Source of the DNA: Curtobacterium sp. 9128
GTDB taxonomy: Bacteria; Actinomycetota; Actinomycetes; Actinomycetales; Microbacteriaceae
Direction: 5' to 3'
Length of the DNA stretch: 64,000 bases
NCBI RefSeq assembly: GCF_007673775.1
Contig: NZ_VEAF01000007.1
Coordinates: 1-64,000 of the forward strand
The translations under genes and the position numbers were made by a program. The notes beneath the pieces were generated by a model, which was not told where the DNA came from, ran no database searches, and worked only from the letters and a program-made list of their open reading frames with translations. Below are positions 48,528 to 58,820 of this stretch, in pieces; within the stretch, counting starts at the first letter, position 1; each line of letters starts with the position of its first letter.

Positions 48528-49398
48528 GCGTCGCGGTGGTCGTGCGATCGCGCCCGGTCAGGTCGACGTGCGTCTCCGGGGACCGGAACCCACGGCGCGC
48601 CAGGACCGCGCGCACGGCGGCGCCCTGCGGCTCCGCGTGCTCCACGACGAGCAGGCCGCCCGGGACGAGCAGCCGCCACGCCGTCTCGGTGAGCGCGCGG
48701 ACCGCGTCGAGCCCGTCCGGACCACCGTAGAGGGCCAGCGCCGGGTCGTGGTCCCGCACCTCGGGGTCGACCGGCACGGCGTCGTCCGGCACGTACGGCG
48801 GGTTCGAGACGACGACCGACACCCGGCCGTCGAGCTCCGGGAACGCATCGGCGAGGTCACCCTCGACGAGCCGGACGGTCCCGCCGTGGGCCGCGACGTT
48901 CCGCCGGGTCCAGGGCAGCGCGTCCGCCGACCGCTCGACCGCGTAGACCACGGCGTTCGGCACCTCGGTGTCCATGGCGATCGCGATGGCACCGCTCCCC
49001 GACCCGAGGTCGACCGCGATCGGCTCCGGGACCGCGGTGGCCCGCAGCGCGTCGATGCCGAACTGTACGACACCCTCGGTCTCCGGCCGCGGGACGAACA
49101 CCCCGGGTCCGACGGCCAGGGTCAGCGCGCGGAAGTGCGCCTCGCCGGTGATGTGCTGCAGCGGGATCCGGGTGACGCGCCGGGCGACCGCCTGCCGGAA
49201 GCGGTCGACGTGCTCCCCCGCGATCGCCCCGCCGGTGAGGGCGCGCGCCTGCACGGCGCCGCGCGACGTGTCCGTCGCCCAGGCGAGCAGGAGCTCTGCG
49301 TCGACGCGCGGAGTCGGGACGCCGGTGGCGACGAGCGCGGCGGTCGCCTCGTCGAGGAGGCGATCCGCCGCGTACGGGAGGGGCGTGTCGGGGGTGAT
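48520..49398 (-). CDS. prmC: Release factor glutamine methyltransferase
   Basis: Methylates the Gln of the GGQ motif of RF1 and RF2. The Rossmann methyltransferase part shows DLGSGSGAIAIAM and the catalytic VVSNPPYVP. The N-terminal helical domain (YAADRLLDEATAALVATG, DAELLLAWATD) is encoded upstream of the first GTG (49254). No ATG, GTG or TTG exists in frame before it. ATC at 49398 has GGAGG 5 bases upstream and gives 292 residues, the normal length. CTG 49410 is an alternative. It follows its substrate gene prfA by 19 bases. Confidence 0.88.
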   Translation of the reverse strand: MTPDTPLPYAADRLLDEATAALVATGVPTPRVDAELLLAWATDTSRGAVQARALTGGAIAGEHVDRFRQAVARRVTRIPLQHITGEAHFRALTLAVGPGVFVPRPETEGVVQFGIDALRATAVPEPIAVDLGSGSGAIAIAMDTEVPNAVVYAVERSADALPWTRRNVAAHGGTVRLVEGDLADAFPELDGRVSVVVSNPPYVPDDAVPVDPEVRDHDPALALYGGPDGLDAVRALTETAWRLLVPGGLLVVEHAEPQGAAVRAVLARRGFRSPETHVDLTGRDRTTTATRA

Positions 49399-49403
49399 CC
49401 GGG

Positions 49404-49408
49404 CCTCC
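49404..49408 (-). promoter_or_regulatory. GGAGG ribosome site before the ATC of prmC
   Basis: Perfect GGAGG, then 5 bases, then ATC (49398-49396) in the prmC frame. It is 9 bases downstream of the prfA stop, where a ribosome site for prmC is expected. Confidence 0.65.
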
Positions 49409-49417
49409 AGGCTGGTG

Positions 49418-50503
49418 CTACTGGTCGTTCTGGTCGCCGACGGCGGCCAGGCGGGCCTCTTCGTCGGCGCGGATGGCCGACTCGATGACGGGCTCGAGCG
49501 CGCCGTTCATGACGCGGTCCAGGTCGTACGCCTTGTACCCGGTGCGGTGGTCCGCGATGCGGTTCTCCGGGAAGTTGTACGTGCGGATGCGCTCGGAACG
49601 GTCCATCCCGCGGATCTGTGACCGACGGGCGTCGGAGGCGATCGCGTCGAGCTCCTCCTGCTGCTTCGCGAGGATGCGGGCGCGCAGGACGCGCATCCCC
49701 GCCTCGCGGTTCTGCAGCTGCGACTTCTCGTTCTGCATCGCGACCGTGATGCCCGTGGGCAGGTGGGTGATGCGCACCGCGGAGTCCGTCGTGTTCACGG
49801 ACTGGCCACCGGGACCCGACGAGCGGTAGACGTCGATCTTGAGGTCGTTCTGGTTGATCTCGACCTCCTCCGGCTCGTCCACCTCGGGGAAGACGAGCAC
49901 GCCCGTGGTCGACGTGTGGATGCGCCCCTGCGACTCGGTTGCCGGCACACGCTGCACGCGGTGCACGCCACCCTCGTACTTCAGGTGCGCCCAGACGCCC
50001 TGCGCGGGGTCGGACGAGTTGGACTTGATGGCGACCTGGACGTCCTTGTAGCCGCCGAGGTCGCTCTCGGTGCGCTCGAGGAGCTCGACCTTCCAGCCCT
50101 TGGACTCGGCGTAGTGCGAGTACATGCGGAGCAGGTCCGCCGCGAACAGCGCCGACTCCTCGCCGCCCTCGCCGCCCTTGATCTCCATGATGACGTCGCG
50201 GCCGTCGTCGGGGTCACGCGGGACGAGCAGCCGACGGAGCCGCTCCTGGCGCTCTGCGAGCTGCTCCTCGAGCCCGGGGACCTCGTCCGCGAACGCCGGG
50301 TCCTCGCGGGCGAGTTCCCGGGCGGCGGCGAGGTCGTCCCCCGCCGCCGTCCAGGCCTCGTACGCGGACTTGATCTGGTTGAGCTCGGCGAAGCGCCGGT
50401 TGACCTTCTTCGCGCGGGCCGCGTCGGCGTGGAGCGCGGGATCGGACAGCTGCTGTGTCAGGTCCTCGTGTTCCGCCAGCAGCCCTGCCACCGACTCGAA
50501 CAC
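49418..50503 (-). CDS. prfA: Peptide chain release factor 1
   Basis: Releases peptides at UAA and UAG. The 361 residues carry the codon-recognition PAT motif ([16 protein letters not shown]) and the catalytic [18 protein letters not shown] with GGQ. Length and domain order are those of RF1. The ATG lies 3 bases after the rho stop. It is followed by prmC, which modifies the GGQ glutamine. Confidence 0.96.
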   Translation of the reverse strand: MFESVAGLLAEHEDLTQQLSDPALHADAARAKKVNRRFAELNQIKSAYEAWTAAGDDLAAARELAREDPAFADEVPGLEEQLAERQERLRRLLVPRDPDDGRDVIMEIKGGEGGEESALFAADLLRMYSHYAESKGWKVELLERTESDLGGYKDVQVAIKSNSSDPAQGVWAHLKYEGGVHRVQRVPATESQGRIHTSTTGVLVFPEVDEPEEVEINQNDLKIDVYRSSGPGGQSVNTTDSAVRITHLPTGITVAMQNEKSQLQNREAGMRVLRARILAKQQEELDAIASDARRSQIRGMDRSERIRTYNFPENRIADHRTGYKAYDLDRVMNGALEPVIESAIRADEEARLAAVGDQNDQ

Positions 50504-50506
50504 CGG

Positions 50507-52735
50507 CTACTCCTGGTGGCCGTGGTGACCGTTCCCGGTCGCCGGGACGGACTTCTGCACCTGGACCAGGAACTCGACGTTCGACTGCGTCTCCTTGAGG
50601 TTCCGCAGCACGATCTCGAGCGCCTGCTGCGGGTCGAGCCCGGCGAGGGCACGGCGCAGGCGCCACGTGATCTTGACCTCGTCGGCGGAGAGCAGCTGCT
50701 CCTCGCGACGGGTCCCGGAGGCGTTGACGTCGACGGCCGGGAAGATCCGCTTGTCCGCCAGGTGCCGGTTCAGGCGGAGCTCCATGTTGCCGGTGCCCTT
50801 GAACTCCTCGAAGATCACCTCGTCCATCTTCGACCCGGTCTCGACGAGCGCCGTGGCGAGGATGGTCAGCGAGCCGCCGTTCTCGATGTTGCGCGCGGCA
50901 CCGAAGAAGCGCTTCGGCGGGTACAGCGCGGACGAGTCGACGCCGCCGGACAGCACGCGTCCGGAGGCCGGGGTCGACAGGTTGTAGGCGCGGCCCAGGC
51001 GGGTGATCGAGTCGAGCAGCACGACGACGTCGTGGCCCAGCTCGACGAGGCGCTTCGCACGCTCGATGGCGAGCTCGGCGACCGTGGTGTGGTCCTCGGC
51101 GGGACGGTCGAAGGTCGAGGCGATGACCTCGCCCTTCACCGTGCGCTGCATGTCGGTGACCTCTTCGGGCCGCTCGTCCACGAGCACGACCATGAGGTGC
51201 GCCTCGGGGTTGTTCTTCGAGATCGCGTTCGCGATGGCCTGCAGCACGACCGTCTTGCCGGCCTTGGGCGGCGAGACGATCAGGCCGCGCTGGCCCTTGC
51301 CGATCGGGGAGACCAGGTCGATGATCCGCGTCGACAGCTTCGCCGGCTCGGTCTCGAGGCGCAGGCGCTCGTTCGGGTACAGCGGCGTGAGGTCCTGGAA
51401 GTCGACGCGGTTCGCGGCGTCCTCGGCGGACTGGCCGTTGATCGTGTCGATCTTCACCAGGGCGTTGTACTTCTGGCGGCTCTGCTGCTCGTTGTCCCGC
51501 GGCTGCTTGATCGCACCGACGACGGCGTCGCCCTTGCGCAGGTGGTACTTCTTCACCTGGCCGAGGGAGACGTAGACGTCGCTCGGTCCCGGCAGGTACC
51601 CGGTCGTGCGGACGAACGCGTAGTTGTCGAGCACGTCGAGGATGCCGGCGACCGGGATCAGGACGTCGTCCTCGGTGATCTCCGGCTCGAAGTCGTCGTT
51701 CTGACCGCCGCGACCGCGCTTGCGGTCGCGCTGGCGACGGGTGCGGCCGTTCTCGGCCTCCTGGTCGCTGTGCCGCTGCTGCTCGTCGCGCTGGCTCTGG
51801 CTGCTCTGCGCCTGGCCGCCCTGGTTCTGGTTCTGCTGCTTCTGCTGGCCCTGCTGGTTCTGGCCCTGCTTCTGCTGCTGCTTCTGCTGGTCGCCCTGCT
51901 GCTTCTGCTGGTCGGCCTGCTTCGGCTCCGCCGGGGTCTGACCCTGCTTCTGCTGGTCGTTCCGCTCGGCGTCCTGGCCCTCGGCGGCGTCGCCGTTCTG
52001 GCCACGACCACGCCCACGCCCACGGCTGCGGCGGCCGCGACGGGGGCCGCCCTCCTGCTCGCCGTTCTGGTCCTGCTGGTCGTTCTGACCCTGCTGGTCG
52101 TCCTGTGCGTCGGACTCCGACGCCGGCTCGACGACCGGTGCCTCCTGCGCGCTCGTCGGGGCCGGCTCGGTGGCCTTCTGCCCACGGCGACGGCGCTGTC
52201 CGCCGTTCTGGCCGGCCTCGGCGGCGTCCTTCTCGGCACGCACCTGGTCGAGACCCGCGAGGAGGTCCTCGGTCCCGGTCTGGCCGTGGTTCGTGTGCTC
52301 GGCCGCCGTCGTCGGTGCCGTGGTGACGGTGCCGCCGGAGCTGGCGCGACGCGAGCGTCGGCCACGCGACGGCGCCTCGGTCGTCGGGGCGTCCGCGGTG
52401 GTCTCGACAGCGGCGTCCGGCTCGGGCAGCGTCAGCTGCGCGGCGGTCGTCGCTGCGGCCGGCTCGGCAGCCGTCGTCGGCTCGGAGGCCGGGGTCGGCT
52501 CGGAGGCCGGGGTCGCCTCGGCAGCGGACGGCGCCTCGGCAGCAGCCGGCGCCGCGGCAGCAGCCGGCGCCGCAGGGCGTCGGTCCTCGATGGAGGCGAT
52601 CAGGTCGCCCTTGCGGAGCTTCGAGAGCCCGGTGATGCCGAGCGCGGAGGCGATCCGCTGGAGCTCGGGGAGGCGCAGAGCGCGCAGGTCGCTGGGGATC
52701 TCCGCGGCTTGCGCAGAGTTGTTCACGTCGGTCAA
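50507..52735 (-). CDS. rho: Transcription termination factor Rho with low-complexity insert
   Basis: RNA helicase that terminates transcription. The 742 residues split into an N-terminal domain (about 10-54), an insert of about 295 residues, an RNA-binding OSB fold (about 345-430) and an ATPase core with SPPKAGKTV near 490 and [11 protein letters not shown]. The insert contains an RG-rich patch ([12 protein letters not shown]) and a Gln/Asn-rich run of about 60 residues near 262-322. Such inserts occur in actinobacterial Rho. TTG 52735 gives MTDVNN; GTG 52726 is an alternative. It follows thrB across 194 bases. Confidence 0.96.
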   Translation of the reverse strand: MTDVNNSAQAAEIPSDLRALRLPELQRIASALGITGLSKLRKGDLIASIEDRRPAAPAAAAAPAAAEAPSAAEATPASEPTPASEPTTAAEPAAATTAAQLTLPEPDAAVETTADAPTTEAPSRGRRSRRASSGGTVTTAPTTAAEHTNHGQTGTEDLLAGLDQVRAEKDAAEAGQNGGQRRRRGQKATEPAPTSAQEAPVVEPASESDAQDDQQGQNDQQDQNGEQEGGPRRGRRSRGRGRGRGQNGDAAEGQDAERNDQQKQGQTPAEPKQADQQKQQGDQQKQQQKQGQNQQGQQKQQNQNQGGQAQSSQSQRDEQQRHSDQEAENGRTRRQRDRKRGRGGQNDDFEPEITEDDVLIPVAGILDVLDNYAFVRTTGYLPGPSDVYVSLGQVKKYHLRKGDAVVGAIKQPRDNEQQSRQKYNALVKIDTINGQSAEDAANRVDFQDLTPLYPNERLRLETEPAKLSTRIIDLVSPIGKGQRGLIVSPPKAGKTVVLQAIANAISKNNPEAHLMVVLVDERPEEVTDMQRTVKGEVIASTFDRPAEDHTTVAELAIERAKRLVELGHDVVVLLDSITRLGRAYNLSTPASGRVLSGGVDSSALYPPKRFFGAARNIENGGSLTILATALVETGSKMDEVIFEEFKGTGNMELRLNRHLADKRIFPAVDVNASGTRREEQLLSADEVKITWRLRRALAGLDPQQALEIVLRNLKETQSNVEFLVQVQKSVPATGNGHHGHQE

Positions 52736-52929
52736 GTTCCTGTGTTCCTTCCGAACCGCAGAGCGCGGAGATGCACCACCGACCCCCGCACGGCTCGTGC
52801 CTGCGCGGGTCGGCAGGCAGCGGTGTGCGACGGCCGCCGTTCAGACGACGGCCGGGGATCAGTGATCTGAGGGAGATCGCACCCGCGGTCCGAGACTCCG
52901 AGCTGGCCCGAGCCGGTGGCTCTGGCCGC

Positions 52930-53922
52930 TCACGGGAGGTCTCCGTCGATCGCCGGGTGCGCCACCACTGTAGCACCACCGAGATCGACGGCCAGCATGA
53001 GCGGACGCCAGGTCGATTCGGCGTGTCGCTCCACCAGTCCGGCCGCCGTGAGGCGCTGTGCCGGGTCGCTGCCGAGGACCAGGAGGCTCGGGCCGGCGCC
53101 GGAGACCACTGCGGCGAGACCGTGCTGCCGGAGCAGGCGGATCAGGGCGTCGGTCTCCGGCATCGCGCTCGCACGGTAGGTCTGGTGCAGTCGGTCCTCG
53201 GTCGCCGCGAGGAGCAGCTCCGGGCTCTGGATGAGCGCTGCGACGAGGAGCGCGGACCGGGACACGTTGAAGGCCGCGTCCGCGTGCGGGACGCTCGCCG
53301 GCTGCAGGGAGCGCGCGAGCTTCGTGGACAGCGTCGAGGTGGGCACGAAGACCACCGGCGCGACGCCGCGGTGCACCAGGAGCCGCTTGTACGCGGGTCC
53401 CTCGGCCGTCATCCACGCGATGGTCAGACCGCCGAACAGCGCCGGGGCGACGTTGTCCGGGTGCCCCTCCATCTCGGTGGCGAGCGTGAGGAGCGTCGAG
53501 GCGTCGAGGTCGACGACCCCCTCGAGGAGGCCGCGGGCCGCCATCAGCCCGGCGACGATCGCGGCGGCCGACGAGCCCATGCCGCGTCCGTGCGGGATCG
53601 CGTTCACGGCCTGGACGTCGAGCCCGGGCTGGTCGGCGCCGGCGTGCTCGAGGCCCCGGCGGATCGCCCGGACCACGAGGTTCCTGTCGTCGGTCGCGAC
53701 CTCGCCGGCCCCGACGCCCTCGACGGCGACCGTGGCACCCGGCTCGGGTCGGACCCGCACGAGGACCTCGTCGTACAGCGACAGCGCGAGGCCGAGCGAG
53801 TCGAACCCGGGTCCGAGGTTCGCGGAGGTCGCCGGCACCCGCACGCGGACCGCCCGTCCGGCCGGTACAGCGATGCGGGCGGTGACGCCCCCGTCCGGCC
53901 CGGACGAGCGGTCGCGGCTCAC
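52930..53922 (-). CDS. thrB: Homoserine kinase
   Basis: Phosphorylates homoserine for threonine synthesis. The 330 residues belong to the GHMP kinase family. The P-loop-like [15 protein letters not shown] is present, together with [18 protein letters not shown] and [10 protein letters not shown]. The GTG start overlaps the thrC stop by 4 bases. The N-terminus has about 25 extra residues before the first beta strand. Confidence 0.95.
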   Translation of the reverse strand: MSRDRSSGPDGGVTARIAVPAGRAVRVRVPATSANLGPGFDSLGLALSLYDEVLVRVRPEPGATVAVEGVGAGEVATDDRNLVVRAIRRGLEHAGADQPGLDVQAVNAIPHGRGMGSSAAAIVAGLMAARGLLEGVVDLDASTLLTLATEMEGHPDNVAPALFGGLTIAWMTAEGPAYKRLLVHRGVAPVVFVPTSTLSTKLARSLQPASVPHADAAFNVSRSALLVAALIQSPELLLAATEDRLHQTYRASAMPETDALIRLLRQHGLAAVVSGAGPSLLVLGSDPAQRLTAAGLVERHAESTWRPLMLAVDLGGATVVAHPAIDGDLP

Positions 53923-54998
53923 TGCGCGCCGACCAGTCCGAGGACGTCCGCGATCGCGGCGGTGTCGACCGGGACGCTCGTCGGGGCGACCTCACCGCCG
54001 TCCTCGGTGCGGAGCGCCCACTGCGGGTCCTTCAGGCCGTGGCCCGTGACCGTGATGACGACGCGTGCGCCGGCCGGGACCTGTCCCGCGTCCGAGCGCT
54101 CGAGGAGTCCGGCGACACCGATCGCGGACGCGGGCTCGACGAACACGCCGACCTCGGCGGAGAGGATGCGGTGCGCCGCGAGGATCCCGGCGTCGGAGAT
54201 GGCGCCGAAGTAGCCGTCGGTCTCCTCGCGCGCGGCGAGGGCGAAGTCCCACGAGGCCGGGTTGCCGATGCGGATCGCGGACGCGACCGTCTCCGGGTGG
54301 GTGACGACGGCGCCGTGCACGATGGGCGCAGCACCCTCCGCCTGGAACCCGAACATGCGCGGCAGCTTCGTCGAGCGTCCAGCCGCGACGTCCTCGCGGT
54401 AGCCGCGGGCGTACGCGGTGTAGTTGCCCGCGTTGCCGACCGGCAGGAAGTGGAAGTCCGGCGCGTCGCCGAGCACGTCGACCACCTCGAAGGCCGCGGT
54501 CTTCTGCCCCTCGATGCGGTCGTTGTTCACCGAGTTGACCAGGTGCACCGGGTAGTTCGCGGCGAGGTCACGGGCGATGTCGAGGCAGTCGTCGAAGTTG
54601 CCCTGCACCTGCAGCAGCTGCGCGTCGTGGGCGACGGCCTGGCTGAGCTTGCCCATCGCGATCTTGCCCTCGGGGACGAGGACGGCGGCGGTGATGCCGG
54701 CGTGCGTGGCGTACGCCGCGGCCGAGGCGCTGGTGTTGCCCGTCGACGCGCAGATGACCGCCTTCGCACCGTGCTCGACGGCCTTCGAGATCGCCATCGT
54801 CATGCCGCGGTCCTTGAAGGAACCGGTCGGGTTCATGCCCTCGAACTTGACGTAGACCTCGGCGCCGGTGCGCTCGGACAGTCGTCGGGCCGGGATGAGC
54901 GGCGTGCCGCCCTCCCCCAGCGTGACGACGGGCGTCGCCTCGGTCACGTCGAGACGGTCGGCGTACTCGCGCAGGACTCCCTGCCACTGGTGGGCCAT
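53919..54998 (-). CDS. thrC: Threonine synthase
   Basis: PLP enzyme that converts phosphohomoserine to threonine. The 359 residues show the PLP lysine in [29 protein letters not shown] and [14 protein letters not shown]. It is the short actinobacterial class. ATG start. It is separated from hom by 70 bases that hold a G-rich tract on the plus strand. Confidence 0.95.
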   Translation of the reverse strand: MAHQWQGVLREYADRLDVTEATPVVTLGEGGTPLIPARRLSERTGAEVYVKFEGMNPTGSFKDRGMTMAISKAVEHGAKAVICASTGNTSASAAAYATHAGITAAVLVPEGKIAMGKLSQAVAHDAQLLQVQGNFDDCLDIARDLAANYPVHLVNSVNNDRIEGQKTAAFEVVDVLGDAPDFHFLPVGNAGNYTAYARGYREDVAAGRSTKLPRMFGFQAEGAAPIVHGAVVTHPETVASAIRIGNPASWDFALAAREETDGYFGAISDAGILAAHRILSAEVGVFVEPASAIGVAGLLERSDAGQVPAGARVVITVTGHGLKDPQWALRTEDGGEVAPTSVPVDTAAIADVLGLVGAQ

Positions 54999-55068
54999 CA
55001 GGGTTCTCTCTCTGTCTGGTGCTTCGGGGCTGGGGGCTTCGGGGCTTGGGGCTGCGGGGTGGGGTGGG

Positions 55069-56376
55069 TCAGACGCCGACCATGCGGAGCACGCTCGCCA
55101 CCTCGGTGACGACCGTCTCGCCGCGGAGTGCGACGACCGTGTCGGCGAGGTCGGCCTCGCGGGCCTCGTGCGTGCCGATCACCAGGGTCGCGGTCCCGTC
55201 GTCGCCGTGCGCGCTCGACTGCTCGACGGTCTCGACGCTGACCCCGTGCGCGGCGAGGACGCCGGCGACGGTCGACAGCACGCCGGGGGCGTCCGTGACG
55301 TGCAACGTGATCTGGTACCGCGTCCGGACGGTGCCGATCGGGAAGACCGGGAGCGCCGACCGCGTCGACTCCGCGACACCGGGACCGCCGATGACGTGCC
55401 GGCGTGCGGCGGACACCAGGTCGCCGAGCACGGCCGACGCCGTCTCGACGCCACCGGCACCGGCGCCGTAGAACATCAGGTCGCCCGCGGCCTCGGCCTC
55501 GACGAACACGGCGTTCTTCGCACCGTGCACGCTCGCGAGCGGGTGCGACTCGGGGACGAGTGCCGGGTACACGCGGGCGCTGACGCCCTCGCGGCCGTCC
55601 TCGTCGGTGAGGCGTTCGCACGTCGCGAGGATCTTCACGACGTAGCCGGCCTTGCGTGCGGCACGGACCTGCTCGATCGTGACCGCGGTGATCCCCTCGC
55701 GGTGCACGGCCACGAGCGGGACGGAGGTGTGGAAGGCGAGCGAGGCCAGGATGGCGGCCTTCTGCGCGGCGTCGTAGCCCTCGACGTCCGCCGTGGGGTC
55801 GGCCTCGGCGTACCCGAGCTCGGTCGCGGTCGCGAGGGCGTCCTGGAACGTCGCGCCCTGGCGGTCCATCAGGTCGAGGATGAAGTTCGTGGTGCCGTTG
55901 ACGATGCCCATGATCCGCACGATGCGGTCCCCCGCGAGCGAGTCGTGCAGCGGACGGATGATCGGGATCGCCCCGGCGACGGCGGCCTCGTAGTAGAGCT
56001 GGGCGCCGACCTGCTCGGCCGCGGCGAAGAGCTCCGGACCGTGCGTGGCGAGCAGCGCCTTGTTCCCCGTCACGACGTCCGCGCCGGACTGCAGCGCCTG
56101 CAGCACGAGCGTGCGTGCCGGCTCGATGCCGCCGATGAGCTCGACGACGATGTCGGCGCCGAGGATCAGCGACTCCGCGTCCGTGGTGAAGAGTTCCCGC
56201 GGCAGGTCGACGTCGCGCTGGGCGTCGAGGTCACGGACGGCGATGCCGACGAGCTCCAGGCCGGCGCCGGCGCGCGAGGCCAGCTCGTCGCCGTGCTCGA
56301 GGAGGAGTCGTGCGACCTGCGAGCCGACCGATCCGGCCCCGAGCAGCGCGACGCGGACGTTGCGGTATTCGATCAT
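55069..56376 (-). CDS. hom: Homoserine dehydrogenase
   Basis: NAD(P)H reduction of aspartate semialdehyde to homoserine. The 435 residues have the Rossmann motif [12 protein letters not shown], the catalytic region [19 protein letters not shown] and a C-terminal ACT domain (about 350-430) that usually gives threonine feedback control. The ATG at 56376 starts [15 protein letters not shown]; a longer frame upstream is a shadow of lysA. It lies 29 bases after lysA. Confidence 0.96.
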   Translation of the reverse strand: MIEYRNVRVALLGAGSVGSQVARLLLEHGDELASRAGAGLELVGIAVRDLDAQRDVDLPRELFTTDAESLILGADIVVELIGGIEPARTLVLQALQSGADVVTGNKALLATHGPELFAAAEQVGAQLYYEAAVAGAIPIIRPLHDSLAGDRIVRIMGIVNGTTNFILDLMDRQGATFQDALATATELGYAEADPTADVEGYDAAQKAAILASLAFHTSVPLVAVHREGITAVTIEQVRAARKAGYVVKILATCERLTDEDGREGVSARVYPALVPESHPLASVHGAKNAVFVEAEAAGDLMFYGAGAGGVETASAVLGDLVSAARRHVIGGPGVAESTRSALPVFPIGTVRTRYQITLHVTDAPGVLSTVAGVLAAHGVSVETVEQSSAHGDDGTATLVIGTHEAREADLADTVVALRGETVVTEVASVLRMVGV

Positions 56377-56405
56377 GTGGTGCGTGTCTTCCGGGTTGCT
56401 GGGGT

Positions 56406-57824
56406 TCACCGCGCGGCACCTGCAGCCGCTCCGGACACCCCGGTGTCGCGGGCGAGGAGGTCGTCGATCGTCTCGCCCCGCACGAGGATACGGGCTCGTC
56501 CGTCGGCCACCGCGACGACCGGCGGGCGACCGACGTGGTTGTAGTTGCTCGCGAGGCTCCAGCAGTAGGCACCGGTGGCCGCGACGGCGAGCAGGTCGCC
56601 GCGGTGCACGTCGCCCGGGAGGTACTCGTCGAGGACCACGACGTCGCCGCTCTCGCAATGCTTACCGACGACGCGGGAGAGCACGGGCTCGGCGTCGGAC
56701 GTCCTGGCCAGGCGCGCGGTGTACTCGGCGCCGTACAGCGCGGGGCGGGCGTTGTCGCTCATGCCCCCGTCGACGGACACGTACGTGCGGGTGGCCGGGT
56801 CGGCGTCGGCGACCTCGAGCGTCACCGGCTTGATCGTGCCGACGCGGTAGAGCGTCAGCCCCGCCGGCCCGACGATGTACCGACCGGGCTCGACCGCGAT
56901 CTCCGGCACCGGGATGTCCCGTTCCGCGCAGGCCTCCGCCACGATCGCCGCGAGGGCGTCGGCGACGTCCTCCGGCTCGAACGCGGAGTCGGCCTCGGTG
57001 TAGTCGATGCCCCAGCCGCCACCGAGGTTGAGCTCCGGGACGGGACCGGATGCGACGAGCGTCGCGTGCACGTCCATGAGCCGGCGTGCCGCTTCGCGGA
57101 AGCCGGACTCGTCGAAGATCTGCGAGCCGATGTGCGAGTGCAGGCCGACGAAGGCCAGCGACGGGAGGGACCGGATCGTCTCGGCCGCCGCGACCGCCTC
57201 GGTCAGCGGGATGCCGAACTTCTGGTCCTCGCGGGCGGTCGCCAGGTACTCGTGGGTCGAGGCGTGCACGCCGCTGTTGATCCGGATGCGCACGCGCTGC
57301 ACGACCCCGGCTGCAGCCGCGGCGTCGGCCACGCGGTGCACCTCCTCGTGGCTGTCGAGCACGATCGTCCCGACGCCGACCTCGACCGCGCGGGCGATCT
57401 CGGCGTCGGACTTGTCGTTGCCGTGGAACCCGAGCCGTCCGGGGTCCACTCCGCCGGCGAGGGCGACCGCGAGCTCGCCGCCCGTGCAGACGTCGACGCG
57501 GAGGTCGGCCTCCGCCATCCACGCGGCCACCTGGGTCGTGAGGAAGGCCTTGCCTGCGTAGTAGACGTGGGCGTGCGTGCCGATGCGTCCGAAGGCCTCG
57601 GCGAAGGCGTTCCGGACGCGCACCGCGCGGGACTGCACATCGCGCTCGTCGAGCACGTAGAGCGGCGTGCCGTACTGCGCGACCAGCTCGTCGGCGCGCA
57701 TCCCGCCGATCGCGAGGGCGCCGTCGTCGGTCCGCGTCGCGGAGGCGGGCCAGATCCGCGCGGTCAGCGCGGAGGCGTCCGTCGGGAACCGCAGCCGCGG
57801 CGGGGCAAGTGGGTTCTCGCTCAC
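56406..57824 (-). CDS. lysA: Diaminopimelate decarboxylase
   Basis: Last step of lysine synthesis; PLP enzyme that decarboxylates meso-diaminopimelate. The 472 residues have the PLP lysine in VYYAGKAFLT, HIGSQIFD, GGGWGIDYTEAD and the C-terminal CESGDVVVLDEYLPG with the active-site Cys. GTG 57824 follows a TAGGAT box by 8 bases. It starts the lysA-hom-thrC-thrB series and lies 49 bases after the DUF2993 gene. Confidence 0.96.
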   Translation of the reverse strand: MSENPLAPPRLRFPTDASALTARIWPASATRTDDGALAIGGMRADELVAQYGTPLYVLDERDVQSRAVRVRNAFAEAFGRIGTHAHVYYAGKAFLTTQVAAWMAEADLRVDVCTGGELAVALAGGVDPGRLGFHGNDKSDAEIARAVEVGVGTIVLDSHEEVHRVADAAAAAGVVQRVRIRINSGVHASTHEYLATAREDQKFGIPLTEAVAAAETIRSLPSLAFVGLHSHIGSQIFDESGFREAARRLMDVHATLVASGPVPELNLGGGWGIDYTEADSAFEPEDVADALAAIVAEACAERDIPVPEIAVEPGRYIVGPAGLTLYRVGTIKPVTLEVADADPATRTYVSVDGGMSDNARPALYGAEYTARLARTSDAEPVLSRVVGKHCESGDVVVLDEYLPGDVHRGDLLAVAATGAYCWSLASNYNHVGRPPVVAVADGRARILVRGETIDDLLARDTGVSGAAAGAAR

Positions 57825-57832
57825 GGGACCCG

Positions 57833-57838
57833 ATCCTA
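57833..57838 (-). promoter_or_regulatory. Putative -10 box of lysA
   Basis: TAGGAT on the minus strand ends 8 bases before the lysA GTG. Suggests a leaderless or very short leader transcript. Confidence 0.45.
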
Positions 57839-57873
57839 CCGAGCCGGGACGGGCCTCCCGGTCTTCCGTTACG

Positions 57874-58635
57874 TCAGCAGGAGCCGGTGGTCTGCAGACC
57901 GGACTCGCTGAGGGGCAGCTCGTCGGCGGTGACGCGCACCGTCGCGTGCGCGGCGGTGACGTCGAGCGCGCGGACGCGGAGGGCCTGCGGCAGGAACTGC
58001 GCGGTGCAGACCGGCACCGGCGTGTCCGTGACGCCGGGGATCTGGTCGACGCGGAGGTCGAGCGCCGAGTTCGTGATCTGCACGGTCTTCGGCGTGACCG
58101 TGATGCCCTTGCCGTCGGACTGCGCGGTGACGGTGCCCCGGGCGAGGTAGGAGATGTCGTAGCCGAGCACCGCGGTCTTGCCGGACAGCGCGACGCCCCC
58201 GTCGACGAGGGACAACCGGTCGAACAGCGGGCTGTACTTCGCCAGGTCCTTGACGCTCGAGGCCGCGAGCGTCACGGTGCCGTCGACGTCGTGCACCGAA
58301 CCGGCACCGTCGATCGGCACGTCGTGGGCGGTGACGTCAGCGGCGAGCGGGACCCCGTCGACCGTGATCTTCCGCGAGGAGATCTCGACCTCGTCCAGCG
58401 AGCCGCCGATGAGCTGCGGGATGATCACGCCCTCCGCGTGTGCGTCGACGGTGCCCTCGGTCCCGGCGGGGAGCGAGCGCTCCACCTGCTCGGCGATCTG
58501 CCGGTCCACGACACCGCGGAGGACGAACTCCGCGACGACCACCAGCACGGCGAGCACGAGGACGATGCCGATCAGGACGATCGTCAGGGTGCGGCCGCGG
58601 CGGCGCCGCTTCGGGGATGCGGTTGCGGTGGACAT
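57874..58635 (-). CDS. DUF2993 (LmeA-like) membrane-anchored protein
   Basis: DUF2993 members such as mycobacterial LmeA take part in mannan/envelope lipid metabolism. The 253 residues have a basic cytoplasmic start (PKRRRRGR), a transmembrane anchor (about 15-37) and an external domain with GGSLDEVEISSRKITVDG and SYLARGTVTAQSDG. ATG at 58635; an upstream reading is a shadow of argS. Two cysteines sit near the C-terminus. It follows argS after a strong terminator. Confidence 0.82.
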   Translation of the reverse strand: MSTATASPKRRRRGRTLTIVLIGIVLVLAVLVVVAEFVLRGVVDRQIAEQVERSLPAGTEGTVDAHAEGVIIPQLIGGSLDEVEISSRKITVDGVPLAADVTAHDVPIDGAGSVHDVDGTVTLAASSVKDLAKYSPLFDRLSLVDGGVALSGKTAVLGYDISYLARGTVTAQSDGKGITVTPKTVQITNSALDLRVDQIPGVTDTPVPVCTAQFLPQALRVRALDVTAAHATVRVTADELPLSESGLQTTGSC

Positions 58636-58753
58636 GCGTCCCACTCTGCCAGCGGCCCCCGGCAGCCGGCCTGGAGGCGCGGGTGCGGCCCGGCGCGCGG
58701 GTGCGGCCTGGCACGGGGGCGCGGAGCGGCGTTCCGGCGCGCGGGCGCGGGGA

Positions 58754-58809
58754 ACCGCGTTCCGGACACAGCACCGCGGACGTCCGCGGTGCTGTGTCCG
58801 GAACGCGGT
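58754..58809 (-). terminator. Perfect 56-base palindrome ending argS
   Basis: 28-base arms meet at the centre (58781|58782) with no mismatch and no loop. Starts 11 bases after the argS stop. No T-run. The preceding plus-strand bases are G-rich and low complexity. Confidence 0.8.
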
Positions 58810-58820
58810 GCAGCGCCGCG

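Noticed and set aside
52736..52929. Riboswitch or attenuator in the 194-base rho leader
   Set aside because: Only a weak 6-base stem was found; no known aptamer, leader peptide or terminator is visible.
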